10,591 bases of DNA, taken from assembly GCA_021845645.1 (NCBI GenBank), contig JAJZVM010000145.1, positions 1 through 10,591 of the forward strand. Direction: 5' to 3'. Positions within the stretch are counted from its first letter, which is position 1; each line of letters starts with the position of its first letter. Both the position numbers and the translations under genes were made by a program. Below the pieces are notes generated by a model. It was not told where the DNA came from. It ran no database searches and saw only the letters and a list, made by a program, of their open reading frames with translations. This document shows, piece after piece, positions 1 through 6,638 of the stretch. This stretch comes from Bacillota bacterium. Its GTDB lineage: Bacteria > Bacillota_E > JAJZYS01 > JAJYTV01.

Positions 1-1
1 C

Positions 2-766
2 GCCTACCATCCGGCCCACCGCCGCGACCTCTTCCGGGATCACCCGGCGGCGGACCTCGGCGACGTGGCCGTGGCTCCACAGGACATCGGCATGACCCTG
101 CGCCGTACGGAGCAGGCGGTCGGGGCGATCCTGGACCAGGGTGCCTTCCCTCTCGTGCTGGGCGGCGATCATCTCGTGACGCTCGCGAACCTGCGGGCCG
201 CGGCTGGGCGTGAGGGGCCGCTGGCCCTGGTACAGTTCGACAGTCACCACGACCTCTGGGATGGCATCTGGGGAGCACGCTACTCGCACGCCTCCTTTCA
301 CCGCAGGGCGATCGAGGAGGGGCTCACAGACCCCTCCCGCTCGCTTGTGGTGGGGTTGCGCGGCAGCCTCGACAGCGAGGAAGAGGGATTCCTGCCGGAG
401 CGCATGGGTGTCCTGGCCATTGGCACGAGTCAGCTGCTGGCTGCGGGAGCCGAGGCGGTGGCCAAGGAGGTGCGACGGCGAACAGGCGGCGGCCCCGTCT
501 GGCTGACGGTCGACCTCGACGTGGTGGATCCGGCCTTCGCGCCAGGTACCGGCACGCCCGAGGCGGGCGGGCCGCCATCGTCGCTCGTGCTCGAGGTGCT
601 GCGGCACCTTGCGGGACTGCAGATCCGCGGTGCGGATGTGGTGGAGCTCGCGCCGCCCTACGACTGCGGACAGGTCACGGCTCTGCTCGGCGCGACCTTC
701 GCGCACGAGATCCTGGCCTTGCGGTCATTGCGGCCGGACGGGCCTGACGCTGCCCCCCCGGGGTAG
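2..766 (+). CDS. Ureohydrolase, agmatinase / guanidinobutyrase type (5' end off the window)
   Basis: Manganese-dependent ureohydrolase of the arginase/agmatinase family, which cleaves a guanidino group to release urea. The frame is already open at base 2, so the gene starts outside the window; about 254 residues are visible against roughly 300-320 for the family. Counting from the in-frame GTG at 65, all expected metal ligands are present: His36 in GGDH, Asp59/His61/Asp63 in FDSHHD, and Asp150/Asp152 in VDLDVVDP. They are followed by the family signature APGTGTPEAGG. The stretch after the second motif (YSH...RRAIEEGL.DPSRS..VGLRG) looks like agmatinase and guanidino-acid hydrolases rather than true arginase. 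The substrate cannot be fixed from sequence: agmatine (giving putrescine) and 4-guanidinobutyrate (giving GABA) are the best candidates because an aminobutyraldehyde dehydrogenase lies downstream. The 176-bp gap before the permease remnant suggests a separate translation unit, possibly the same transcript. Confidence 0.88.
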   Translation, partial: AYHPAHRRDLFRDHPAADLGDVAVAPQDIGMTLRRTEQAVGAILDQGAFPLVLGGDHLVTLANLRAAAGREGPLALVQFDSHHDLWDGIWGARYSHASFHRRAIEEGLTDPSRSLVVGLRGSLDSEEEGFLPERMGVLAIGTSQLLAAGAEAVAKEVRRRTGGGPVWLTVDLDVVDPAFAPGTGTPEAGGPPSSLVLEVLRHLAGLQIRGADVVELAPPYDCGQVTALLGATFAHEILALRSLRPDGPDAAPPG

Positions 767-824
767 TGTGACGGGCCGCATGGCCGGTGCATAGCGCTGC
801 CGGAACCTGCGCCTTCTCTGGTAC

Positions 825-839
825 GAGCGTCCGACGCTC
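825..839. repeat. 15-bp palindrome GAGCGTC-C-GACGCTC upstream of the permease remnant
   Basis: A perfect 7-bp inverted repeat around a single central base lies in the 176-bp gap between the ureohydrolase and the permease remnant, about 104 bp before the permease ATG. This size and symmetry suit a dimeric repressor site, but no regulator gene is visible nearby. A second short palindrome, CCCGATTCGGG, lies at 911-921, just ahead of the ribosome binding site. Function is inferred only from position and symmetry. Confidence 0.3.
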
Positions 840-942
840 CAGCCGCGAGGACAGGCAGGGAGGCTGGAAGGGAGGGGGACAGAGTCTCGCGGAGTGAGAG
901 GTTGCCGGAACCCGATTCGGGCCGCAAAGGCAGGGAAGACCG

Positions 943-1924
943 ATGGCGGACGGACATCGTGGTGCCTATGATGACGAGCGGATCTTGCATGGGTTCGGGT
1001 ACAAGCAGGAACTGAAGCGAACCCTGAACCTCTTCTCGAACTTCGCAGTCGCCTTCACCTTTCTCTCGCCCGTGGTCGGCTTCTACTCGCTCTTCGCTTT
1101 CGGCCTTGGCAACGGTGGCCCGCCTTCATCTGGGGCGTGCTGATCGTGGTCATCGGGCAGCTGTTCGTCGCACTCGTCTCCGCCGAGCTCGGCACCAACT
1201 ACCCCATCGCCGGAGCCCTCGACCAGTGGGGCAGGCGGATCGGTTCGAACGGCGTCGGTTGGTGGGTCGGCTGGATCTACGGTTGGGCCCTACTCGTCAC
1301 GATCCTGGCCGTAGACTTTGGCGGCGCACTCGGCATCGCGTCGCCCTCGGGTGCGACGCTCATCCTCATCACGCTCGTCCTCGTCCTGATCCAGACAGCG
1401 GTCAACATGGTGGGCATCAGGCGCCTAGTGCAGCTCGTCTATCTCGGCATCGCGCCTTGTACTCCTACGCGCGACGGCGGGATGCCGGGTGCGGCGTGGC
1501 TGAGCCGCATTTCGCCGCGCAGCCACACGCCGAACAGCGCTCCTCTTGTCGGCGGTGATCGTGCTGCCCCTCAGCCTCACCGCCACCGTCGAATCGATCC
1601 TGACTTCGTTCGCGGTTGCGGGCATCTACATCTCGTTCCAGATCATCATGATCGCGACCCTCGTCGCACGCGTGAGGGGCTGGCGGCCATCGGGCCATTT
1701 CTCGCTCGGCGGCTGGGCCCTGCCAGTCAACAGTCTCGGCATCGTCTATGGCGTTCTGATGATCGTGCACCCGATGCAGCCGATCGCGCCAGGCACGCCG
1801 TTCTTCATCGATTACGAGGTGCCCCCTGGCCACTCTCGGTGTCATCCTCCTGGGGCTGATCACCTACGTCTGGGCGCAGTCCCGCGTGGAGGGGCTGGCG
1901 GAGGCCGAGAGTTTCGACGACTAG
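943..1924 (+). pseudogene. APC-superfamily amino-acid/GABA/putrescine permease, broken by a large deletion and frameshifts
   Basis: Remnant of a 12-TM amino-acid/polyamine permease related to the GABA permease group. The N-terminal part (943-1120) has the family opening GYKQELKR, then FSNFAVAFTFLSPVVGFYS. The frame then slips, and 1122-1454 carries FIWGVLIVVIGQ, ELGTNYPIAGAL and GWWVGWIYGWALL. At about 1454 the text jumps from the TM5 region straight to the ALYSYA / RDGGMPGAAW loop of the C-terminal half, losing roughly 150-170 residues. The C-terminal half runs to a stop at 1922-1924 (ITYVWAQSRVEG...SFDD). Frames used in order are 1, 3, 2, 3, 1, 2. Small lesions: one base lost near 1117-1124, two lost at 1469-1472, two lost near 1538-1541, and one C gained in the C5 run at 1822-1826. 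The small lesions alone could be sequencing errors, but the internal deletion cannot be repaired by a base change. Start chosen at ATG 943, with AGGGAAG at 932-938 in front. Neighbours suggest the original substrate was putrescine, GABA or a guanidino compound. Confidence 0.85.
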
Positions 1925-1966
1925 CCCGCCTCCCGGACGATCGAGCGATCGGCCGGTAATGCAGGT

Positions 1967-2021
1967 CTGATCCCGCGGGGTGTGGGGAGATTGCAGCCCT
2001 TCCCACACCCCGCGGGACCAG
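1967..2021 (+). terminator. Long perfect hairpin between permease remnant and patD (terminator or attenuator)
   Basis: Positions 1971-1986 pair with 2002-2017 in 16 Watson-Crick pairs without interruption. A G-U and an A-U pair continue the stem inward, leaving an 11-nt loop (1989-1999). Beyond one mismatch (1970/2018) three more pairs form at 1967-1969 with 2019-2021. No T run follows, so it is not a classical intrinsic terminator; high-GC bacteria do use hairpins without a U tract. It sits 47 bp after the permease stop and about 30 bp before the patD ribosome site, so it could end the upstream transcript, attenuate patD, or stabilise the patD mRNA 5' end. Confidence 0.6.
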
Positions 2022-2050
2022 ATGGGAATCTGACTCAGGCTACACGGCCG

Positions 2051-2058
2051 AAGGAGGA
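2051..2058 (+). promoter_or_regulatory. Strong Shine-Dalgarno site of patD
   Basis: AAGGAGGA lies 8 bases before the ATG at 2067, a near-complete match to the anti-Shine-Dalgarno sequence. It fixes the patD start and implies efficient translation independent of the broken gene upstream. Confidence 0.85.
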
Positions 2059-2066
2059 GACATCGC

Positions 2067-3545
2067 ATGCTGGAGAGGCAACTGTACATCGATGGACGCT
2101 GGACGTCTGCCAAGGCAGGGGCGCGCCGCGGGGTAGTCAACCCCGCGAACGGGGAGACCTTCGCCGAGGTGCCGGAGGCAACGGAGGAGGATCTCAATAT
2201 CGCGGTTGCTGCGGCCAAGCGGGCCTACGAGGACTGGTCCGCACTCAGCCCGGGCGCACGCTCAGCGTATCTCGAACGCATGGCGGATTACCTGCAGGAG
2301 CACGCGTCGGAGATCGCGGCGGAGGAGACCGAGAACGTCGGCAAGCCGCTCAAGCTGACGCAGGATTCGGACGTGCCGTTCGCAATCGACAACCTGCGCT
2401 ACTTCGCGGCGGCGGCGCGCCACCTCTCTGGCCAGGCGCAGGCTGAGTACACTTTGGGCTACACGAGTTCGATCCGCCGCGAGCCGCTTGGCGTCGTCGG
2501 CTCGATCGCGCCCTGGAACTACCCGTTCCTGATGGCCGCCTGGAAGGTGGGACCAGCGCTCGCGGCGGGCAACACCGTTGTCCTGAAGCCCGCCTCGCTG
2601 ACGCCGGTGACGGCCTTCCGCTTTGCCGAGGCAGCTGCGGCCGCGGAGATGCCTCCGGGGGCCTTCAACGTCGTGAGCGGCGGCGGCAAGACGGTGGGTG
2701 CTGCCATCTCTCGCCACCGCGACATCCGCATGGTCTCTTTAACCGGCGACTCCCACACGGGACGCGAGATCATGCGCGAGGCGTCTCCGACCCTCAAACG
2801 GGTGCACCTTGAGCTCGGCGGCAAGGCGCCGTTCATCGTCTTCGCCGACGCGAACCTCGATGCGGCCGCGCAGGGGGCGGTGGTCGGGGGACTCGTCAAC
2901 ACCGGCCAGGACTGCACCGCCGCCACCCGCATCTACGTGCATCGGTCGGTCTACGAGGCGTTCATGCAGCGTTACGTCGAGCGGCTGGCGCGTGTGCGCT
3001 ACGGCCAGCCGACCGACCCCCAGAGCGACATCGGACCGCTCGTCTCACAGGCGCAGCTCGACAAGGTCGCTGGCATGGTGGAGCGTGCCGTCGTGGCGGG
3101 CGCCAAGGCGCACGTGCTCGGTATCGCGGGCGACACGAAGGTCGGATTCTTCTACCCGCCGACGGTGCTCGAGAACGTGGCGCAGAACAGCGAGGTCGTT
3201 CAGGACGAGATCTTCGGACCGGTGACCGTCGTGCTGCCCTTCGACGACGAGGCGGAGGCGATCCGGCTCGGCAATGACGTCGACTATGGCCTCGCGAGCT
3301 CAGTCTGGACCGAGAGCGTGCACACGGCGCAGCGAGTGGCGAACAAGCTCGAGTTCGGCACGGTGTGGGTGAACGACCACCTGCCGCTTGCGTCCGAAAT
3401 GCCGCACGGCGGCTTCAAGCAGTCCGGCTTCGGCAAGGACATGTCGATCTACTCGTTCGACGAGTATACCAAGATCAAGCACGTGATGGTGGAGCTCGCC
3501 GGCGACGTCGTGAAGCCCTGGCACTACACGGTTTTCGGCGGTTGA
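2067..3545 (+). CDS. patD: 4-aminobutyraldehyde dehydrogenase (PatD/YdcW-type aldehyde dehydrogenase)
   Basis: NAD(P)-dependent aldehyde dehydrogenase of 492 residues that would oxidise 4-aminobutanal (in equilibrium with 1-pyrroline) to GABA in the cytoplasm. Catalytic residues are all in place: oxyanion Asn151 in PWNYPF, cofactor Lys174 in LKPAS, general base Glu249 in ELGGKAPFIVF, and nucleophile Cys283 in NTGQDCTAATR. The C-terminal signature WVNDHLPLASEMPHGG.KQSG.GKDMS..S.DEYT.IKHVM is the pattern of E. coli YdcW/PatD and its actinobacterial relatives, which supports the substrate over a generic assignment. Length is slightly above the 474 residues of YdcW. The ATG at 2067 is fixed by the AAGGAGGA site. 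Together with the ureohydrolase it fits agmatine or putrescine breakdown to GABA. A 4-guanidinobutyraldehyde dehydrogenase (KauB-like role), acting before a guanidinobutyrase, is the main alternative. No aminotransferase or amine oxidase that would make the aldehyde is in view. Confidence 0.88.
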   Translation: MLERQLYIDGRWTSAKAGARRGVVNPANGETFAEVPEATEEDLNIAVAAAKRAYEDWSALSPGARSAYLERMADYLQEHASEIAAEETENVGKPLKLTQDSDVPFAIDNLRYFAAAARHLSGQAQAEYTLGYTSSIRREPLGVVGSIAPWNYPFLMAAWKVGPALAAGNTVVLKPASLTPVTAFRFAEAAAAAEMPPGAFNVVSGGGKTVGAAISRHRDIRMVSLTGDSHTGREIMREASPTLKRVHLELGGKAPFIVFADANLDAAAQGAVVGGLVNTGQDCTAATRIYVHRSVYEAFMQRYVERLARVRYGQPTDPQSDIGPLVSQAQLDKVAGMVERAVVAGAKAHVLGIAGDTKVGFFYPPTVLENVAQNSEVVQDEIFGPVTVVLPFDDEAEAIRLGNDVDYGLASSVWTESVHTAQRVANKLEFGTVWVNDHLPLASEMPHGGFKQSGFGKDMSIYSFDEYTKIKHVMVELAGDVVKPWHYTVFGG

Positions 3546-3562
3546 TGGCCTAGCAGACGACG

Positions 3563-3596
3563 AGCGACCCCGCGGCTCAAGGGCTGCGGGGTCGCT
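3563..3596 (+). terminator. Stem-loop terminator after patD
   Basis: AGCGACCCCGC at 3563-3573 pairs perfectly with GCGGGGTCGCT at 3586-3596. Inner pairs (3574-3576 with 3583-3585, one of them G-U) close most of the gap around a short CAAG-type loop. It begins 18 bp after the patD stop. The tail is CCCTGT rather than a T run, so the call rests on stem strength and position. Confidence 0.7.
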
Positions 3597-3778
3597 CCCT
3601 GTCGCGTGCGATCCATCCCCTCCGGCGATGTGCGAGACGCGAGAAGTACCTCGCGCAAGCTGCGGCCGTCACGGGTGCAGAAGATGCAGTCGGACAGACG
3701 GGCGGCGGCGAGGTGGCTGCAAAGGCACTCGACGCGAGGGGCCGCAGGTCGACGCGCCGCCGGCTGCTCTCGGTCTTG

Positions 3779-3800
3779 AGATGGTCGCGCCCGACCATCT
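3779..3800. repeat. Small hairpin, 9-bp stem and 4-nt loop
   Basis: AGATGGTCG (3779-3787) and CGACCATCT (3792-3800) form a perfect inverted repeat around CGCC. It lies in the gene-poor stretch between patD and the doubtful hypothetical gene, exactly where that gene's frame loses an upstream start. It may be an operator, a weak terminator or chance. Apart from this hairpin I see nothing convincing between 3597 and 3785. Confidence 0.3.
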
Positions 3801-3830
3801 TACCGCCCACCTTGGTGGCTCGTCGGGGCG

Positions 3831-4202
3831 ATGCTAACTGTGCTGGCTGCATCCGCCATCACCCAGGTGCTCCTTGAGAGGCAGGTGGACAGGGATAGAA
3901 GAGCGCATGCCTACGTAGGCAACATCAAGTCAGTGCAGTCTGCGCCCGTAACAGTCGCATACCCTCAACTCGAAATCGGAGACTCGGGCGCAGTGTTTCG
4001 ATTCGCAGAGCCACCGGGCCAGCCGATCTTTCGAATGATAGATGACAGCGGCCTGAGGGTATCTCGGGTGGACGGGCGAGTGAACGTCACCATGCTGATC
4101 CGTGATGCGGACGGGTCTGCGGTCGCCCCTGCCGTTAGCATTGCGCCGATGTTTCGATGCCCGAGCGAGATGAACCTCGGTGAACTCGTCGATAGAGGGT
4201 AG
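3831..4202 (+). CDS. Hypothetical protein with N-terminal membrane segment, probably a truncated or decayed gene
   Basis: An open frame of 123 codons from ATG 3831. It is not recognised with confidence. Residues 46-90 (LEIGDSGAVFRFAEPPGQPIF, then DDSGLRV, then VTMLIRDADGSAV) resemble a type of small membrane-anchored hypothetical protein I recall with a GDSG...F.F..P.G.PIF...D..L.V...IRD..G pattern; this is memory, not a search. The same frame stays open upstream to 3780 and there encodes PPWWLVGAM, which completes a good transmembrane helix ending at ITQVLL, yet no start codon exists in that extension. An ATG in another frame at 3781 would join it if one base had been lost near 3788-3792. 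The C-terminus after residue 100 does not look like the remembered family. No clear ribosome site precedes 3831. A hand count of 3901-4080 gives 106 of 180 G+C (59%), well below the flanking genes, which suggests a foreign or unconstrained segment. Confidence 0.4.
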   Translation: MLTVLAASAITQVLLERQVDRDRRAHAYVGNIKSVQSAPVTVAYPQLEIGDSGAVFRFAEPPGQPIFRMIDDSGLRVSRVDGRVNVTMLIRDADGSAVAPAVSIAPMFRCPSEMNLGELVDRG

Positions 4203-4391
4203 AGCCAAGTTGACGCCCAGTTTGCCGGCGGGATTCGAACGGGCTACAGCTCGGTCGTGCCATTTGCCGCAGATGCACCTGGCCGCGCAGGGTTGTGCTC
4301 AGAGTGCAGGTTGCAGGACAAGCATCCCAAGACATGGAAAGCGCGTCCGTGCCCCAGGACTCTGCCGAGATAACGTGAGGGAGGCGCTGAC
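4203..4391. other. Intergenic stretch without a supported gene
   Basis: The frame of the hypothetical gene, after its TAG at 4200-4202, stays open for another 56 codons to a TAA at 4371-4373 and contains CSECRLQDKH. That could be a read-through remnant, but no start or family match supports it. The lipoprotein ribosome site GAGGGAGG (4377-4384) closes the region. No promoter was clear enough to call. Confidence 0.35.
4377..4384 (+). promoter_or_regulatory. Shine-Dalgarno site deciding the GTG start of the lipoprotein
   Basis: GAGGGAGG lies 7 bases before the GTG at 4392. It supports this non-ATG start, which is also required to give an intact signal peptide with a lipobox. Confidence 0.75.
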
Positions 4392-6362
4392 GTGCGGAAC
4401 GTGTGGCGCGTCCTGCTGCCCGCACTCGCATGCGGCGGGCTGATCACTGGCTGCGCCGGCCCGCACTCCAAGAGACCCGCTAGTACCGAGTCGGCCGTGG
4501 TCGCCCGCTTCGCGCCGCGTCCGGCCGACTTCCGGTTTGCCAGCTTCGCTGACCCCGAGCATGGTCTTGCCCTCGGCGAAACCCAGGGACAGGCCGATTC
4601 GCAACTCCTGGCGACGCAGGACGGTGGGACGACGTGGCGGACGCTGCCAAGCCCCGCGGGCTGGACCTTTCAGGACGTCCGTCTCGCCGATGCGAGGCGG
4701 GGGTTTGGCGTGGCCGTGACCCCGGGCTGCCTGAGTGGTCGCGGCAAGTGCACTGACCTGATCTTCTCGACGGCGGACGGCGGCCTAGCCTGGCGGCGGG
4801 CGGGCCCGCCGCCAGGGCAGTACGAGATCCTCTGGTCCCAAGGGGAGCGGGCCTTCGTTGAAGAGAGCCCGACCTGCCAGCAGATCTCTTGCCCCAACCG
4901 CTCCGTGCTCTACGCGACGACCGACGGGGGCCAGCAATGGCGGGCCCTCGCTCCACCTGGGCGTCTGCCGCAGTTCGCAGGTGTCGGGTTTTCGAATGCG
5001 TCCAACGGTCTCGGCCTCGACGACACGGGGCATATCTACGAGACCAGGGACGGCGGGCGGACGTGGTCGCCCCTCGCAGTCCTAACGCGCCCAGACGGCG
5101 GCTTCGAGCCGGTCCAGAGCAGGTTCAGCATCGTCGGTGCTACAGACTTCGTCACCTTCTGCAATGCGGCAGCCGTCGGCAACGGCGGCTGCGAGAACTA
5201 CATCTTTCGCTCTGACGATGGCGGGCACACCTGGAGGCAGGTCTTCACGACGTACTGCGTGGGTTCCCTGCAGCTCGCAATGCGCACCGCGCAAAGCGGG
5301 GCTATGGTCAGCTCCGGTCTCACCGCCTGTGAAGGCTGGCCGCCGATATCCAACACTGTCTATCGGACGTCCGACGGTGGGACGACTTGGGCGCGGGCCT
5401 GGACGTTTCCCAATATTCTGGTCGGGTCGGGCTTCCTCAGCCCTGAGCGCGGCTGGGTCGCCGGCGGCGGCGGCACGGCGCAAACGTGCTTCATGCCCGC
5501 CGTCTGCGCTCCGATTGTCGCCTGGACAGCGGACGGTGGGCGCACGTGGCGGCAGGTATATCCTGCCCTCGCTCCGACCGTCACGGTCGCCCGCACCCCC
5601 GCCGGGAACCTGGTAGGCATCGGCACGGCCCTCGATCCGCAGGCCGTCCTCTCGGAGAGGGGCGGGCGCTGGCGGCAAGTCGGGGAACTGCCCCGGGAGG
5701 CCGCCGGACATGTAGTGAACATGCTGGCCTTCGCCAGCGGCCAGAACGGCTGGGCAGCGGGCCCGCAGGGACCGCTGTTCGCGACGCGTGACGGCGGCCG
5801 AACCTGGCGTGCGCTCGCCTGGCCGGGTTTGACCAACGTGCGGATCTATGGCCTTGCGACCGAACGCGACGGCCTTCTCCTGCTGGGCCAGTCGATCGGC
5901 TGCATGGGCAAGCGCAACTGTCCCACCACCCTCTGGCGCATCGCCTCGGGCTCCTCCCGGCCGACGCTTGTACATGCGATCGACGGGTCCTGGCAGTTCA
6001 CGGGCCTCGCCTTCACATCTGCCCGTCGTGGCTACGCCCTAGGCAACCTCTGCCCACCATGCCGGGCCGCCATCTGGCGTACGGCGGACGGCGGCCGGAC
6101 TTGGAGCTGGAGCTGGCTGCCGAAACCGTTGAGCTCCACGACGGGGCTCAGCAGTCTTGCACCCGGCCTCCTGGTCGCGACGTCATCCACGGGGTACGCC
6201 CTGCGCTCGATCCCGGGCGGTCCCTGGCAGCGCGTCAACCTGGGTGGGCGGGCCGGCCTGCGGGCCGTGCAACTCGTCCGGACGGGAAGCAGCGACCTCT
6301 GGCTGCTCACGCCGGATGGACTCCTCTTCAGGAGTAGCGACAGCGGGCGGCACTGGCACTAG
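4392..6362 (+). CDS. Secreted Asp-box (BNR-repeat) beta-propeller lipoprotein
   Basis: A 656-residue exported lipoprotein. The N-terminus has a short basic segment, a hydrophobic core and the lipobox LITGC with the lipidated Cys at residue 21, so the mature protein should be anchored on the outer face of the cytoplasmic membrane. The rest is built of Asp-box repeats of the form [ST]xDGGxxW. Clear copies start near residues 75, 127, 176, 218, 274, 326, 379, 465, 564 and 648 (the last is SSDSGRHW), with degenerate ones near 421 and 518. These mark blade turns of sialidase/BNR and YCF48-like propellers, probably two propellers in one chain. No sialidase arginine triad was recognised, so an enzymatic role is not claimed; a binding or scaffold role is as likely. 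All 14 cysteines of the mature chain form pairs in sequence: 113/120, 162/167, 257/267, 289/313, 366/372, 504/510, 554/557, each pair lying before an Asp box or its degenerate copy. The gene appears monocistronic. Function unknown. Confidence 0.88.
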   Translation: MRNVWRVLLPALACGGLITGCAGPHSKRPASTESAVVARFAPRPADFRFASFADPEHGLALGETQGQADSQLLATQDGGTTWRTLPSPAGWTFQDVRLADARRGFGVAVTPGCLSGRGKCTDLIFSTADGGLAWRRAGPPPGQYEILWSQGERAFVEESPTCQQISCPNRSVLYATTDGGQQWRALAPPGRLPQFAGVGFSNASNGLGLDDTGHIYETRDGGRTWSPLAVLTRPDGGFEPVQSRFSIVGATDFVTFCNAAAVGNGGCENYIFRSDDGGHTWRQVFTTYCVGSLQLAMRTAQSGAMVSSGLTACEGWPPISNTVYRTSDGGTTWARAWTFPNILVGSGFLSPERGWVAGGGGTAQTCFMPAVCAPIVAWTADGGRTWRQVYPALAPTVTVARTPAGNLVGIGTALDPQAVLSERGGRWRQVGELPREAAGHVVNMLAFASGQNGWAAGPQGPLFATRDGGRTWRALAWPGLTNVRIYGLATERDGLLLLGQSIGCMGKRNCPTTLWRIASGSSRPTLVHAIDGSWQFTGLAFTSARRGYALGNLCPPCRAAIWRTADGGRTWSWSWLPKPLSSTTGLSSLAPGLLVATSSTGYALRSIPGGPWQRVNLGGRAGLRAVQLVRTGSSDLWLLTPDGLLFRSSDSGRHWH

Positions 6363-6548
6363 CCCAGCACCGACGGAAGTCTAGATGGGGCTTATTGGAT
6401 GCATGCTTCGCCGCGAAACCGGCGGGTAGACAGAACGCAACTGGCGGTTCTTGACAAGCGTCAGCAAATCCGTTAGCAAACGCAAGACCCGGCCTCGCAC
6501 GTCGCGGGACCGGATCCCTGAAAAACCGCATTGTGAAGCCAAAAATCT
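6363..6548. other. Convergent intergenic region between the lipoprotein gene and tRNA-Ala
   Basis: The lipoprotein gene enters from the left and the tRNA from the right. A weak 5-bp stem CGCCG/CGGCG (6409-6413 with 6420-6424) follows the lipoprotein stop. On the minus strand, T5 runs lie just after the tRNA CCA end (6541-6545) and again near 6520-6525, where the tRNA transcript may end, but no strong stem precedes them. No gene is seen. Confidence 0.4.
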
Positions 6549-6624
6549 TGGTGGAGGCGAGGGGATTCGAACCCCTGACCTATAGATTGCGAACCTATCG
6601 CTCTCCCAGCTGAGCTACGCCCCC
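6549..6624 (-). tRNA. tRNA-Ala (anticodon CGC), CCA encoded
   Basis: Read on the minus strand, a complete cloverleaf is present: acceptor GGGGGCG pairing with CGCCTCC, D arm GCTC...GAGC, anticodon stem ATAGG/TCTAT, loop TTCGCAA with anticodon CGC at 6591-6589, and T arm AGGGG-TTCGAAT-CCCCT. The acceptor contains the G3-U70 wobble pair, the identity element of alanine tRNA, which agrees with the anticodon for codon GCG. The discriminator is A (6552) and the terminal CCA is encoded (6551-6549). A well-spaced promoter lies just upstream. Confidence 0.96.
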
Positions 6625-6638
6625 ACGACGCAAAGAGT

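Noticed and set aside
3577..3852. A minus-strand frame of 91 codons in the gap after patD
   Set aside because: Arg/Ser/Pro-rich composition typical of a noncoding GC-rich frame, it overlaps the patD terminator, and it shows no recognisable motif.
4229..4242. GGGATTCGAAC, which looks like the T arm of a tRNA read on the minus strand, suggesting a tRNA remnant or attachment site
   Set aside because: The bases flanking the TTCGAAT loop do not pair (C faces C at two positions next to the loop), and no acceptor or anticodon arm is present at the proper distance.
5082..5975. A 297-codon minus-strand open frame opposite the lipoprotein gene
   Set aside because: It is the GC-rich antisense shadow of the repeated Asp-box codons; the + strand has a signal peptide, lipobox and repeats over the whole length.
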